Positions 23,963 to 35,798 of a stretch of DNA of 48,787 nt are shown here, piece after piece. Below the pieces are notes generated by a model. That model was not told the origin of the DNA, made no database searches, and saw nothing but the letters and a program-made list of their open reading frames with translations. Position numbers and translations under genes: made by a program. The stretch comes from Chromera velia. Its lineage: Eukaryota; Sar; Chromeraceae. The stretch is taken from the NCBI GenBank assembly GCA_018398765.1, contig JAHBMJ010000398.1, positions 1-48,787 on the forward strand. The letters run 5' to 3'. Within the stretch, counting starts at the first letter, position 1. Every line of letters starts with the position of its first letter.

Positions 23963-26900
23963 TCATTTCAAGTCTCGATCAGCTGCGGTGACACCGAGGG
24001 AGGATGAGGGGCACCAGCAGGTCGGAACGTGCAGTGCACGAGAGAAATACGAACGAGCCTGGCAGTAGGAAGAGACCGACACGGCACGAAGAGCAGAGGG
24101 ACAAACAGAATGTGACGTGAGTGCACTCAAAATCTCATGCAACACTCTCCCAAGATTTCCCCACTCTGGTACAATCAACGAATACTCTGTGCACAGTGTG
24201 AAGTGAAGCATAGACTCGCACTCCAAATGAAACCAAGCCAAATTTTTTGTGAGACAAACGCAAATTTCAAACGGGAACGAACGAACCTGTCAGTTGCGAT
24301 TCTGGCGACCGTGGTGCTTTTGGATATCGACAGTCGTATCAACAGGTGGTGGCACGGAGGCATGAAGATGATCACGTAGAGAGTGTCCAGAGAGAGCGAG
24401 TCTGATTTACCAACTCTTGTGGGAACCCGCGTAGGCTCCCCCCCCCAGTAAGTAGTGTCCTGCTCTCTCATGAATGCCAGACGGTGTGAGTTGGGAACCT
24501 CGAAGGCCTCCTCTTGCTCAAAGTCAAAATCCTCGGCCTCTATCCGCATGCCATCCCAAATTTGATGGGGGGCACTTGGACTGGACCGCTGTTGTGCCTT
24601 CATCGTAGTATCAGAGGATACCCTTGGGGCTTCAGCGTCTCTGTCACTGTCTGAACTGCCCTCTCCGTTTTTTCCGACTCGGGGATGGAGAGAGGAAAGA
24701 GGGATCACAAATGGAAAGAGACGGGTTGCTGCCAGCCTGTGTACTCTTGAGCGAGAAGCTTCTAGGACCTGCAAAAAGAAAGCACCAAGTAGAGAGAAGA
24801 GTCAACATAGAAAGGATCAAAGAAAAAGAAATCGAGGTTGCGGGAATGAGACGAAATGGAACAAAGGCAAAATCTCAACCGACAAACTCTCGTTCGCTCA
24901 CACAAACACAATTTCTTTAGAACTTACCTGTTTCTGTCAAAAGGGAAGCAAAAGACCGCCGATAGTCATTTTTCGGAGTAAGGAAGAAGAAAGACAAACA
25001 AGCTATTTCTCACAAGACCTTGACCGGAGAAATCTGATGAAGGGTACGGCCACAACACCAATCAACGTTGTCACGATGAGAATGCAGAGGCCGGTCTACC
25101 AATTCCGCCGCATGCCGCTCATGGGCGGCTGGAATGAACGCGATTGTGACAAACTCTCACGCAAGTGTGACAACCTCTCACGCAAGTGTGGACCAACTCT
25201 CAGGCGAGTGTTACAAACTCTCAGTCGACTGTGACAAACTCTCAGGCAAGTGCGACAAACTCTCAGGCAAGTGCGCAAACTCTCAGGCAAGTGTGAAAAA
25301 CTCACTGCTAGATGGCACTCCATGAATGTGTCTGTCTGTGCATCCATCTGCCTTTCGAATGAGCGGCAGGGAGGAAGAGGACCTGCCAAGCTGACCTTGA
25401 CGGATCTGCACATGCGTTTGTCTCTCCACAGAAGTTCAAAAAAGGGGGCCCACAGAACATGGGGCACGCGAACCTGCAGGTCCCACCAGGACGATCACTC
25501 GCAGCAATGAAATCAGAGAGGAGGGACAGGCAGACAAGCTAACAATCAATCCTCAAAGGGCAGCCAGATCCGGACTCACAACAGCGGCAAGCAGATTGTT
25601 GAATGGAGGAAAAGGATTTCCTTCGACGTCTCTACAGACTTCATGCATCCTTGACTCTGCTGGTCATTTTGAGAGAGGGCAAGAAAGAGAAGCGGAAGAG
25701 CCTGTAGAGAGAAATCCTTCGTTGTGAAGACAGGAACGGAAAGCGGTTGAGCGCACACATGTACGCACACCCGCACAAGCCCGTACACGCACCAACCCAC
25801 CCACCCCCACACATACGCACACACATAGACACACGCACATACAGAGAGGGAGAGAGGAGAGAGCGGCATGCATTGCACACTCTTATACGGACAGTCACTG
25901 ACAGGCAAGAAAAGGTCTTGGAAGGACACCTGGAACTTCTCGAGGCTGCCCAGAAAGACGCGTCCCTGCAGCAGCACCAGAACAGGAGAGACGACAACAA
26001 CCAGACACAACTTCATTGACATTCCTCCAGCGAGCAGAAAAGGGAGAGAATGCAACACCTCCGGCTTTTCTACGGCTCAGGGACACGCATCCCTGCAATA
26101 GACCCACCGAAAACGGTAAATTTATTTAAAAGCCTTGTCTATGGGAGTGAGCGCCAGTCCGCACGCGTCTCTCTTTCTCGCAAGTGATCCCCCCCATTTC
26201 ACCGCAATTCATATTCACAAATCGGCCGAGAGGTCTGGATCGAAAGAGTCCGTATTTTTCTGCTTGGCTTTCCTCTTGCTCTGAGCCCACCCTAGCTATT
26301 TTCTTGCGAATGCCTGCACGCACTTGAGAGGAGAGGAAGGCACCCACCCACCTGGGCATCGTTGAAAGTGACGCTGACGTCAAACCAAGTAGGCACAGGC
26401 TCCAGAGGGCGCATCTTCACAAGCAGCTTGTACAGATGAGGGAAGGCCTCCACGTCCCCTGCTGCCTGGTCAAGGGGACCGCCGGAAGCTGCCCCCCCAT
26501 TTTCGTGGTTGTCTCTGCGGCTCTCTCGATCTCTCTCCTCTCTCCCTTCCTCATCAACCCCCTCCTCTGGCAAGGAGACGGCCGCCAGGCTGTACGCGCT
26601 CTGTTGCTGTGCGTCTGAGAGATCCGCTAAGAAGGGAATGTGAATCGGGGGGAGGGGGTGGTAGTCTGGACAAGCACTGAATGAAATTTCTGCTCCATAA
26701 ATCTCCTCCGGGAGCCTTATCTCTCTCCCTCTCGCATCTGACGCTCTCAGCTTCTGCCTGCAAGGAGGAAAGAAAGAGAAGGGGAAAGAGACTGGTGTAG
26801 ACAAGCATAAATAAAATTTTTAGAATGGACAGAAAGAAAGGCTAAAGAAAGCATCTAAAGCTTGACATGAACGTCATCATCGTCCCTTCACGGAATTGCA

Positions 26901-28676
26901 GTCGTTGCTCCTTACTGAAAGAATACAAAGAGAGCAGAGCAGAAAGCGGAGAGAGACCTGAAAGACGAAACTCCTGTTGACTTACTTATTCATTCGACGG
27001 AGTTTCTGCAATGCCCAAACTCTTCTCTTTCTTGCAAGAAGCTCTGGCGGTTCGGGCACAAACGCTGCAGCACTGCTCTCTCTCTCCGTCCGCGACTGTC
27101 CATCCCATGCACCCCACGGCCCCGGCACACCCCCTCCTCCTCTACCAAATCCACTACGATAATCCCCCACTCCCCTCACATGGTCACTCTCCCCACCGGG
27201 CGACGATCCCTCCAGCTCCCCCCCCATGTTGTTGGACATTCTCTTCCTGGTATCCAGGGAAGCTCCTCCTTCCGATAAAGGCAACCTCAAGACTTCTACA
27301 CCTTCTACAGGCGATAACGACAAAGACGTCTGGTCCCCTTCCCCCCTGTCTGTCTCTGCCTCCCCCTCGCCTCCATCCCCACCCCCGTCACCCTGATCCG
27401 ACTCTTCATCAGGCAGGTGCTGCACAAAGGCAAAATGACTCACAAACCCCCCACGCTCATCTGCAGCATTAGAATTGACTCTCACATTTGAGCCCTGTCC
27501 CGTACTTCTCTTTGAATGCAACTGCGCCCCCCCGTCTCCATTCATTTGCATTTGCCGTGAGGAGGCATCTGGAGACTCGGCTTCGAGCGATCGCAGCACT
27601 CCGTGGTCAATCTCGTGAGTGCGGTATCGGAACACAAAGGGAACTCTCACGAGAGCCGGCTCTGCTTGCACATGGGCGCAGTAAAGCTTGAAGGCCTGCT
27701 TGATCACCGGAACAGTCAGGGGCGTCTCTTCGGGCGGCGGGACCCCGAGGGCCTTCAGAGGATCGAAAAACCAGTCGGCCCCAGGGAGCTCCCCCCACTT
27801 ACGGAACCATGGAAGCTCCTCAAACTCGGGGGCGGTTTCGTCATCCTCTGCTGCACCGCTGCTGCCCGCACTGGTCGGCAACCTGTCTGCGGGAGGACTT
27901 CCCTCTCCAGCAGTCGCAGGCTCAGGGTCTTCCTTTTTCTTCAGTCTCGTGCCCGTTGTCTTCCCACCTTTCTCAGCTTCTCCTCTTCCACCTTTTCTTT
28001 TCTGAGGTCTCGGCGGCACGGGAGCGAGGGAGAAGACGGCGGCCCCTCTGTCCTGGAGACCCAGTCCCCTCCTCTCTGCCAGGCTCTTTCGCAGAGTGAG
28101 GAACGGGAGGGCCCCACCTTTGATCCTGCACTCACTCACACGCACGCACACACACATGCCGTTGTGCATTCACGTTATCCCTCCCACGCTCACGCACTGA
28201 CTTTCGCAACCATTTACGCACACATGAAGGGACGTATGGATGGACAAGGGCAGAAAAAAAGGAAAAAGGGCTTTCGCACTTTCGCATTTATCAACAACCT
28301 GTGCGAGAAAGTGATTGAGAACATCATGTCAGCACGCCTGTATCTGGGAGAGAGAACGAAGAGGCGTACACCGTCGTGAGCGCAAAACGAACTTTTTTCT
28401 GTCAACATCGAGGCCCCACAAAAATGATCCATGCATGCGGATGAAGCCACGCATGCATTCACTCTTCAGGCGGTTCAATCCACCGTATCGATACAGAGAA
28501 ACACAGACAGAGCAGAGAAGAGAAAGCAAACAAAACAAAAGAAGGCCCATCCATGCCTTCGAAAGAAAGACTCACCAATAGGTCTCAGGAACCACGGGAG
28601 TCAGGCGTTCGCGGATTCGATCGAGGACTGCGGCGTCGTGCCGGAGAATTCGGCCTGCAATGACGAGAAACACACA

Positions 28677-28708
<32 letters not shown>

Positions 28709-29066
28709 ACAAAGGGAAAGAAAGTCTATCAGAAGAACCAGCAGATCACCTGTATGACTTCAGGCAGGCACGCAGAGACACATGCACATACACACAGGGC
28801 GAGAGAAAGAGAGATAGAGAAAGGGAAAAAAGGAGAATGCCATTCAGTCATCCCCCTGCACGCACTCTCACTCCTCGACAGACTAAGTATCTGACAGACC
28901 AAGAGCGGGAGTCCCAGCTGTCGCCATCAGTCTCAGCAGCTGCGTAGCGCCGTCGCGGAGGTCCACGACCTCAGTGCGTCTGGCAATCTGCTGCAACAGG
29001 CTCCCGGCAGCCTCAAACACAGACGCCTGGGGGTGGTAGAGGAGAATTTCCCTGCACACACACCCC

Positions 29067-29105
<39 letters not shown>

Positions 29106-32100
29106 AACAGGAAACAAAGAGATGCACGGACACGCAGATGACGAGGCGTCAACACTGCATTGGGATTGCGGCACGTACGCTCTTTGTCCCTGTGGGCAAT
29201 GCTCAAGCGGGGCACACAGGGGCTTTGATGCAAGGGAGGAACCGATCGAGAAGAACAAATTGCAAAGCCTTTCTGTAGAGCACACCGCAAGATGAGAAGG
29301 GTAAGCACCCTCTCCCTCGGATCAGAGAGCAGGAAGGCATACTTCCTTACCTCTTCGAAGCAATAAAAGTGCTTCATTAGTGTCGTTTCACTATATCTTT
29401 CCCGGTCTCCCGGTCTCTACATATCCCTGCCTCAATCTGCCTATGTCTGCCGCCAATACTCAGAATTTGCCTATCAGCTCGGGGGCAGAAACTCCATTCC
29501 TGCCTGGCACACACAAAAAAAAAAAAACCAAGAAGTCGATCGCCTTCAGGCCCTGCCTACCTGACGACTGCCAGGACGCGCACCCCCACTTCCCAGTTGT
29601 TCAGTGCAGCCCCTGAACCCGCGAGGCGAGCCACAGCCCGCATCGCGTGCTGCACTACCACCTCGAGGGATGCCGTCTGGGCCAGAGTGACCAGAAGGGC
29701 AAAGTAGTTGCGCAGTCGGGAGGGAGGCTCGAGAGATGCAACAAAAGCCCCAAGACAGGCAAGGAGGCGGCTACCGACTGCTCTCTCCTGCACAGCACAG
29801 GGAGGGATGAAACGGGATGTGGAGGAGGAAGGGGGGAAAAAAGAGAGCGTCAAAGAGTGCGACAGACAATGCATGAAAGAAAAGGGAAATCGGGAGATTG
29901 GATTGACTTAAGGGTTCTTTAGCGACAATCAAGAATGACGCCATTCCACTCGTCTACGGCACTCGGTAGTCTCTTTCTACTCACACACAGCTGAGATCAA
30001 TAGCTCTTGCCATCCGTTTTGCTTCTCCGAACATGTCTCTCGATCGCTTTATGCCACTCTGCCACTCACAGGATGGACACATGGATTCGATGATACATGA
30101 ACGTTTTTCTGCTGCCTCACTCACTTTTGCTCCCATTCCCAGCGCACGCCTCGTCAGTGCCAACACTGAGGTCATCAGCTGCTTCGGGTTACTTCCAACA
30201 AACCCACACATTTCCCTGCACACGCCAGCCTCCTCGTCAGCCCGCAGACCGAAGGCGCGGATCAAACGCAGCTGCAAATCAAATTCAACAAGAGGGACCA
30301 CAGAAGACGTATAGAAACAGAGAAGGCAGAGAGAATAGCAACACAAAACGGACCCGCACGACAGAAATCTAGGTCATACCTCCGATTCCGTGGTCCGGTA
30401 CTTTTTTGTCCTTTTGGCTGGCGAGCAGTCCGACAACTCAGCAGTCTCAACAGAACAGAAGAGAAGAAAAGAGAAGAAGACATGTCACAGTGATACGGAC
30501 ACATGAGAGACTCGCATACCAATATTCTTCATCCATGAATCCTTCAATACATCAAGAGAGCCAGCCGGGGAGCCAGACCGACTGCAAAGACAAACAAGGC
30601 AAACCTACCAACCCACCCACCCACCACGAAACGGAAGACCACCGCGTGTGCTCCTACGGGCCTCGCACAGAATCTGTACTCGCTGAGGGATTCCAGCACA
30701 GAGAGGAGTTGCGAAGGCAGCTTCCTCCCCCTTCTCTGGAAGCAGACCAGCAATGCCTGGAGTTTCACCTCCTTCAGTTCTGCATGGAGAAGGAAGAAAA
30801 TAGTATGTGCACATGCTCTTTCACGTGCAGAGACAGGCGAGACCTACGGAGGCAGGCAGGTAGACAATCAGGCAAGGCAACAGACAAACTTGAAGACTCA
30901 GAAAAAGCGAAGAGACAACGAAAGAAACGGACCAAGAGGGTCATGCCATCTTGGGCAGAGGTCCTCTGTGGAGTTCAGAATCAATCTTTCCATCAGCCGC
31001 CGTGTCTTTGTGCTTCCTGCCTCAACAATCAGCCCGCTGTCTGCTGCTTCAATCATCCTTGAGCGTCCCCCTTTCTTCACATCCTCTTTGGCCGATCCAC
31101 CGTCCTTCATACCCTCGCCCCCCACAGAAACAGAAGAAGAAGACCCCGGAAGGTGAGGGTCCGGGGCCGGGAAAGCGAAAGCCAGAAGCCAACGCACAGC
31201 CAGCAGACGGAAGCACGGCTCGACAGCTGGATTCTGAATTGCTCCGAGTAGCCGCGCGAAAGTGGACTCACAGACGTCCTGCACCGCGCAAATATGGAAC
31301 AAAACCAAGGCAACAATTACTGGTTGAAAAGAAAGGTGGCTCACTTCTTTCATCTTCTTATTTTCTCACTGAAGCACAAGAATCCACCCCGAAGCACAAG
31401 AATCCACCCCGCTAGGTGATTGCCTTTTGCAATATTGTGAGTTCGTAAATGGTTGGTACGCTGATCAGCGTACCGAATGCCCGTCTGTGTGATCAAAGCA
31501 ACGCTCAGTGAAAAGACATGCTTTGAATACCCAGCTCTGCCCCGACGCTGCAGGTGTTCTTGGTTTTCTCTTCTCTGGAAAGACGAAGCACAAAGGCACA
31601 GACGCAAAATTGATTGCGCAAAGAGACAGACAGGAGGAGACAATGTTTCACTCACGTCCGGGAGTTCGTGTGCGAAGAGAGAGGCAGCCTTAAGGAAGGC
31701 ATGTATGAGGGTGGGGCGGGTCGAGTGGAGCATCGGGCCGAAATGATGGAGGAGGACGCGGGCGGGAAGGGCCAGGACGCTGCATGCATGGCAATATCGA
31801 TTCACCTCCTCACCATCCATCCATGCATCAAGGGGTTCCAGTCCCGTCAGGAAGGCGGGCAGCAGAGGAGGGGAAGAGAGAAAAGAGAAATGGGGAAGAT
31901 AAATGGAGCCCTTCCGTGGCTTTGATCTTTCTGTCTCTGTGTCCGCCTGCGTACTCTCCATGCACCGATTTTGCTTGTTTCGCTTTTGTGTCTCGTGTGA
32001 GCAGCAAAGCAGACGGTTGACTTAACGCTGGAAGAAAGCTCAAAAGATCGAAAACGCAAAGAAAGGATTTCTAACCAACCACAGGACAAGTCAAATCGAA

Positions 32101-35068
32101 AAGCGGAGAGAGAGCTCGTTGTGATTCGTGCAGCCAAAAGAGAGAGCTCTGATCCTCCGATTTGATAAGGGCCTGGGACCATTCAAGGAACCCAACTTTT
32201 GGATGTTGAAGCGTTTGCATGAAAATGAATGGTGTCTGTCTGTCACACCACAGAGAAAGGAAGAACAAGAAGAGAGAAAGTCAGTCAGACTGACCGCGAG
32301 AACAGAGCTAGTCTCTGTGCGACTCTGAGTCGAGTCCAGTCAGAGAAGAAGGGGAGGCCGTCGAACACCAGAGCGAGTGCACGGACGAGGGTCTTCAGGA
32401 GTTTCCTCGGGAGACGAGGAGGAGACAGATCGAGAGGGAGATGAAGATTCGGCAGGGGGGTCCTACTTGTACATCTGCTGACTGCAACAAAGGAATGGGA
32501 GAATATGCACATCGACGTACAGATGCCGATGGATGGACTGCAAACGTGAGTGTTCTTCTTGAATCTCGGAAAAAAGTGACACATAAATCTTCTCTCTCCG
32601 CTACGGCTCCGAAAAGAAAATTGGATAGACAGGTCGCAGCACTACCCGGGAATCAACAAGCCTCCTTGCTTCCTCCGTCCCCTCGTCGAATCTCCTCATC
32701 TGGTCCTCCCTCCAAATCTGGACCCTTTTGACAGACAAACCTTGCGTGCATGAAAGCCTTGAATGATCTACAGTGCTCATGGCAGCATGACTTACTCACT
32801 GACTGACTGACTGACTCCAAAATGTTCGTCCAGGAAGTTGAGGGCCAATTCCTCCTGGAGGTGGGAGCACGGCCCTACTTAGAAGTTCTGCCTCTCGAAG
32901 GGCAAACTTTCGACCCCTCTCGCGGTCTGTCTCCTTCTCAACACCACTACCACCACTCTCCCTTCCCCTCTCCCACTCTCTCTCCCGGTGCTCCTCCTCC
33001 CCCCCCCTCCCCCTAGCCTCGCGTCCACTGCGCAGAGACTGCGCATGCGAGTGAGGGACTCCCGTGGCCGCAACTGGGGCTGCCCCCGAAAACGCAGACT
33101 CAGATGGCGGTATGCGCAATGAGGGTGTCACGGTGCTCACAAATGAGGAACCATGGCCTGAATGTGCTCCTTCAGGGTCTGTCTGTTGTAGAAAGGGCGC
33201 AAGGTCATTGACAGAGAAGTCAGAAACTCCACTTGCAGACGAGCCTGTCTCCCACTCCATATGCACAGTCCCGCTCCTTGACAAAGACGAGACGGGAGAC
33301 GAACAAGAACGACCAGAATCACTCAAATCGTCTGCCTCCGTGCTGCCTGCTCCACCCATTCCGACTCCTCTATGGACACTCACACCCAGAATGCTTTCTC
33401 TCTCTTCTTCATCCTCACCACCCCTTTCTCTTTCATCAAGTCGACTCCTTCTGTCTTTCTTGCTCTTTTTCTTTTTCTTCCCTTCCCGTCTCCCCCCCTC
33501 TGTCTTTCCCTTTCGACTCCCTCTCTCTCTCCCTCTCTGCCCACTGTCCGTCAACACGCTGCTCCCAAGAGCATAAGAACCACTCTCAAGGTACAAGAGG
33601 GAACGCGCACGCAAATGTTCAAAAAACAAATGACGGTCCTCTTCGGACAAGTCAGACGCTGCTTCTCTCTCGCCCGCGGTGCGTCTCTGTCTTTGTTCCT
33701 GTAAAAACGCTTCGGCCACGACCCTTTCAAGGTAATGAAGTCCAACAGTCAGATACAAACGCGTGTAGCTCTCTGATACATGAAGCATCTCTGCAGACAC
33801 GAGAGATCCTAGGTCCAACTTCCGTTTCTTCCCCCCCTGCTGTACTGTGCCGGGGGCAGGGAACGGAGATGCACCCGCTGCGGGACGATGAGCAGCCGCC
33901 CCCCGGTTCCCCCCTAGTTGCCCCCCCCCCTGCACTGCCCATTCCTCCTCCCCGTCTCCCCTCACACCAACTGTCGAGGGGCCAAAAGGCGGCACCTCCA
34001 CGCCCCCTGCCGCCCCCCCGCCCTGTTGGAGTCTCCCAGGCACAGGGGGACAGAAGGCGTCCTGCACCGAGAAGGTAGGGCCCACGGACCAGTCAGGACC
34101 CAACAGAGGGAAGAGCAGACCTGCAGGCAGGAATGAGACGAGGAGAGGGCGTGGCGAAGGGATGAAGAGGCGAATTAAAAAGAGGGAGTGAGATCCTGCC
34201 TCGCAAACAACTGTTTCGCTTCCGTCCGTCTGCCCTGTTTTTCCCATGCGTATTCATTCCGCCTTCTTTCTTTCGTACACGCTTGTCCATGATTACTGAT
34301 CAGGAATTCAAGACAACGGAAGGAACCCGGTTCTGCTTCGCACACATCCAATTTGATTCTATGCAGTTTGCACATGCGTACACACTTGTAGACACGCGTC
34401 ACACACACACACACACACACATACATACATACATACATACATACAGAGCTCACACCCTTGGACATGCATCTCTTTCCCCTATTGTCGTTTACTCTGTGCA
34501 TGTGTCCACACAATTTTCCCCCTCCGTGCTGACCCGGAAAGGAGAGCTCCAATTCGTGTAGGCACTCGCACGCGAAGGCCCGGAGGTTCCTGTCGGCAGA
34601 GGAGTTCACCTGCTGAATGATGTCGCAGAGGGAGTCCACGAAAGCAGTGAACACAACCGGTTGCTCCTCGCAGCACTCGAACTGGATCAGGAGAGAGGTG
34701 TACGTCACCAGAACATGGGCCTTTAGCTCGGTCGTCTCGGCGAAGGTGCGGTGGTATTGTCCCTGCTGGGAGGGCCCCGCTCCCGGTGACGAGAGGACCT
34801 GGTCAAGGACTGAAAAGACGTACTCGAGGCATGCCGGGGTCTCTATCAATTGTCTGCAGTGTTCCTCAATGACTGCAAGGGCCCCGACGCAAACAGAGAC
34901 GTCATTCTCGTAGAAGAGTGCCTTGAGGAGTTCTCGCAGTTCCTCGGAGACGCCCAAGTCACGAGAGTCTCCGTGCCCCCCCAGAGCTCTGTCCTCGGAC
35001 GAACGCGACTCTCTCTTCTTCGTCCCCTGCATGAACCCCCCCACGCCCCTCCCATCCTCACTCAGCAT
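23963..35068 (-). CDS. AP5B1: AP-5 complex subunit beta (multi-exon)
   Basis: The AP-5 adaptor (with zeta, mu and sigma subunits, SPG11 and SPG15) acts at late endosomes/lysosomes. Recognition rests on matches to animal AP5B1 in the right order: an ACECLxELE motif (~34570), a TLIHAFLKAA helix (~31700), NNWEVGVRVL (~29590), EIYGAEISF and PIHIPFL of the appendage (~26650-26720), FQDLFLP (~25920), FFELLW (~25430), and near the C-terminus MPP--LLIRL (~24340) and a final YSLIVPEWG exon (~24184). Exons with good splice sites include 35068-34534, 34120 to ~33060, 32481 to ~32330, 31779-31656, 31278 to ~30950, 30779 to ~30650, 30271-30125, 29787-29561, 29050 to ~28900, 28654-28576, 28125-26986, 26757-26352, 25965-25913, ~25654-25580, 25473-25396, 24768 to ~24280, 24184-23963. 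A small exon ends near 32800 (EELALNFLDEHFG). Long charged/Ser-rich insertions at 33060-33900, 27000-27560 and 24400-24680 are lineage-specific. A TAG lies directly before the start ATG at 35068. Confidence 0.85.
28670..28707. repeat. (CA)n-(GA)n microsatellite
   Basis: ACACAC run passing into GAGAGA within an intron of the AP-5 beta gene, just upstream (in gene sense, downstream) of the exon at 28654-28576. Confidence 0.9.
29074..29104. repeat. (GA)n microsatellite
   Basis: GA dinucleotide run in the intron before the AP-5 beta exon beginning at 29050. In gene sense it is a CT-rich tract placed as a long polypyrimidine tract ahead of the acceptor at 29053-29051. Confidence 0.9.
34399..34445. 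repeat. (CA)n-(CATA)n microsatellite
   Basis: CA run followed by about seven CATA units within the first intron (34533-34121) of the AP-5 beta gene. Confidence 0.95.
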
Positions 35069-35798
35069 CTAGCGCCAAGAGCAAACACCTGTGCCCTGAG
35101 GTCACAGAGCTTTGATATCCATGCCGCCGGACAACAACATATCATTGCCTCAAGCGTCTCTTCTGCAACAAAGAACGGTTATGAAGTAAAATCATTCAGA
35201 ATATAAGATTCACTGAATAGAGAACGGGACATGAGGAAGAAACAAATCAAGGACCTGTGAGAAGGACGTGCAAAGCCGCTAGAGTTCGTCATACTTCGTC
35301 TGTTTTCGGCGGAGACGGCGCTGCTATTTGATTTTTCAAGCTCGGTCAAATCGGGCGGCGCGCCATGCATGCATGGGCTCGCCGCCATGCAGGGAAATTG
35401 CAGGGAACGTCGCCATACGTCGCCGCGGCGCGGCCGCGGGCCGCGTCCATCTATGCATGCATGGAGACGGCAGATCGGAGGTAGACGGCTGGACTGCCAG
35501 GCCCTGTCTACCATCAATTAAAGACTGGACAATACGCTGGGCACCGAGACTGTGCGCTGGACGTCCAGTACAGTGATGTGCATGAGCTTTGACCAGCTGA
35601 ATTGGAGAAGAGGGCTTCCTTTTGTGGCAAGAACGACCCGGAGAGTCGTGGCGGAGACCTCACGCGCATTTCGTCAATTCGTTCCCCACATGCATGCCTG
35701 CATGAATGAATCCAGGCATTGAGAGAGGTTGATGCAGCGCACTAGACACTTCCTGAAGAGCGTCAGCCTCTCTGCTGGACGAAAGCCCAAACACTGTC
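35069..35798. promoter_or_regulatory. divergent AP5B1/PPR intergenic promoter region
   Basis: The AP-5 beta gene (-) and the PPR gene (+) start only 730 bases apart, head to head. The gap has no convincing exon and contains a GC-rich core with repeated ATGCATGCATGG words, so shared or back-to-back promoters are likely. Confidence 0.5.
35352..35472. promoter_or_regulatory. GC-rich module with paired ATGCATGCATGG words
   Basis: GGGCGGCGCGC (35353-35363) is followed by GCATGCATGGG (35367-35377), then a very CpG-rich stretch with NotI-like GCGGCCGC and a second ATGCATGCATGG at about 35452-35463. The first two words match the element at 3669-3700 and lie a similar distance (about 450 bases) from a plus-strand start codon. 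A further ATGCATGC occurs near 35690. Confidence 0.45.

Noticed and set aside
23963-35068. Beta subunit of AP-1 to AP-4 or COPI
   Set aside because: The ACECLxELE motif, the FQDLFLP and FFELLW motifs and the C-terminal MPP..LLIRL strand match AP5B1 in order; the conserved N-terminal signatures of AP-1/2/3/4 beta are not seen.
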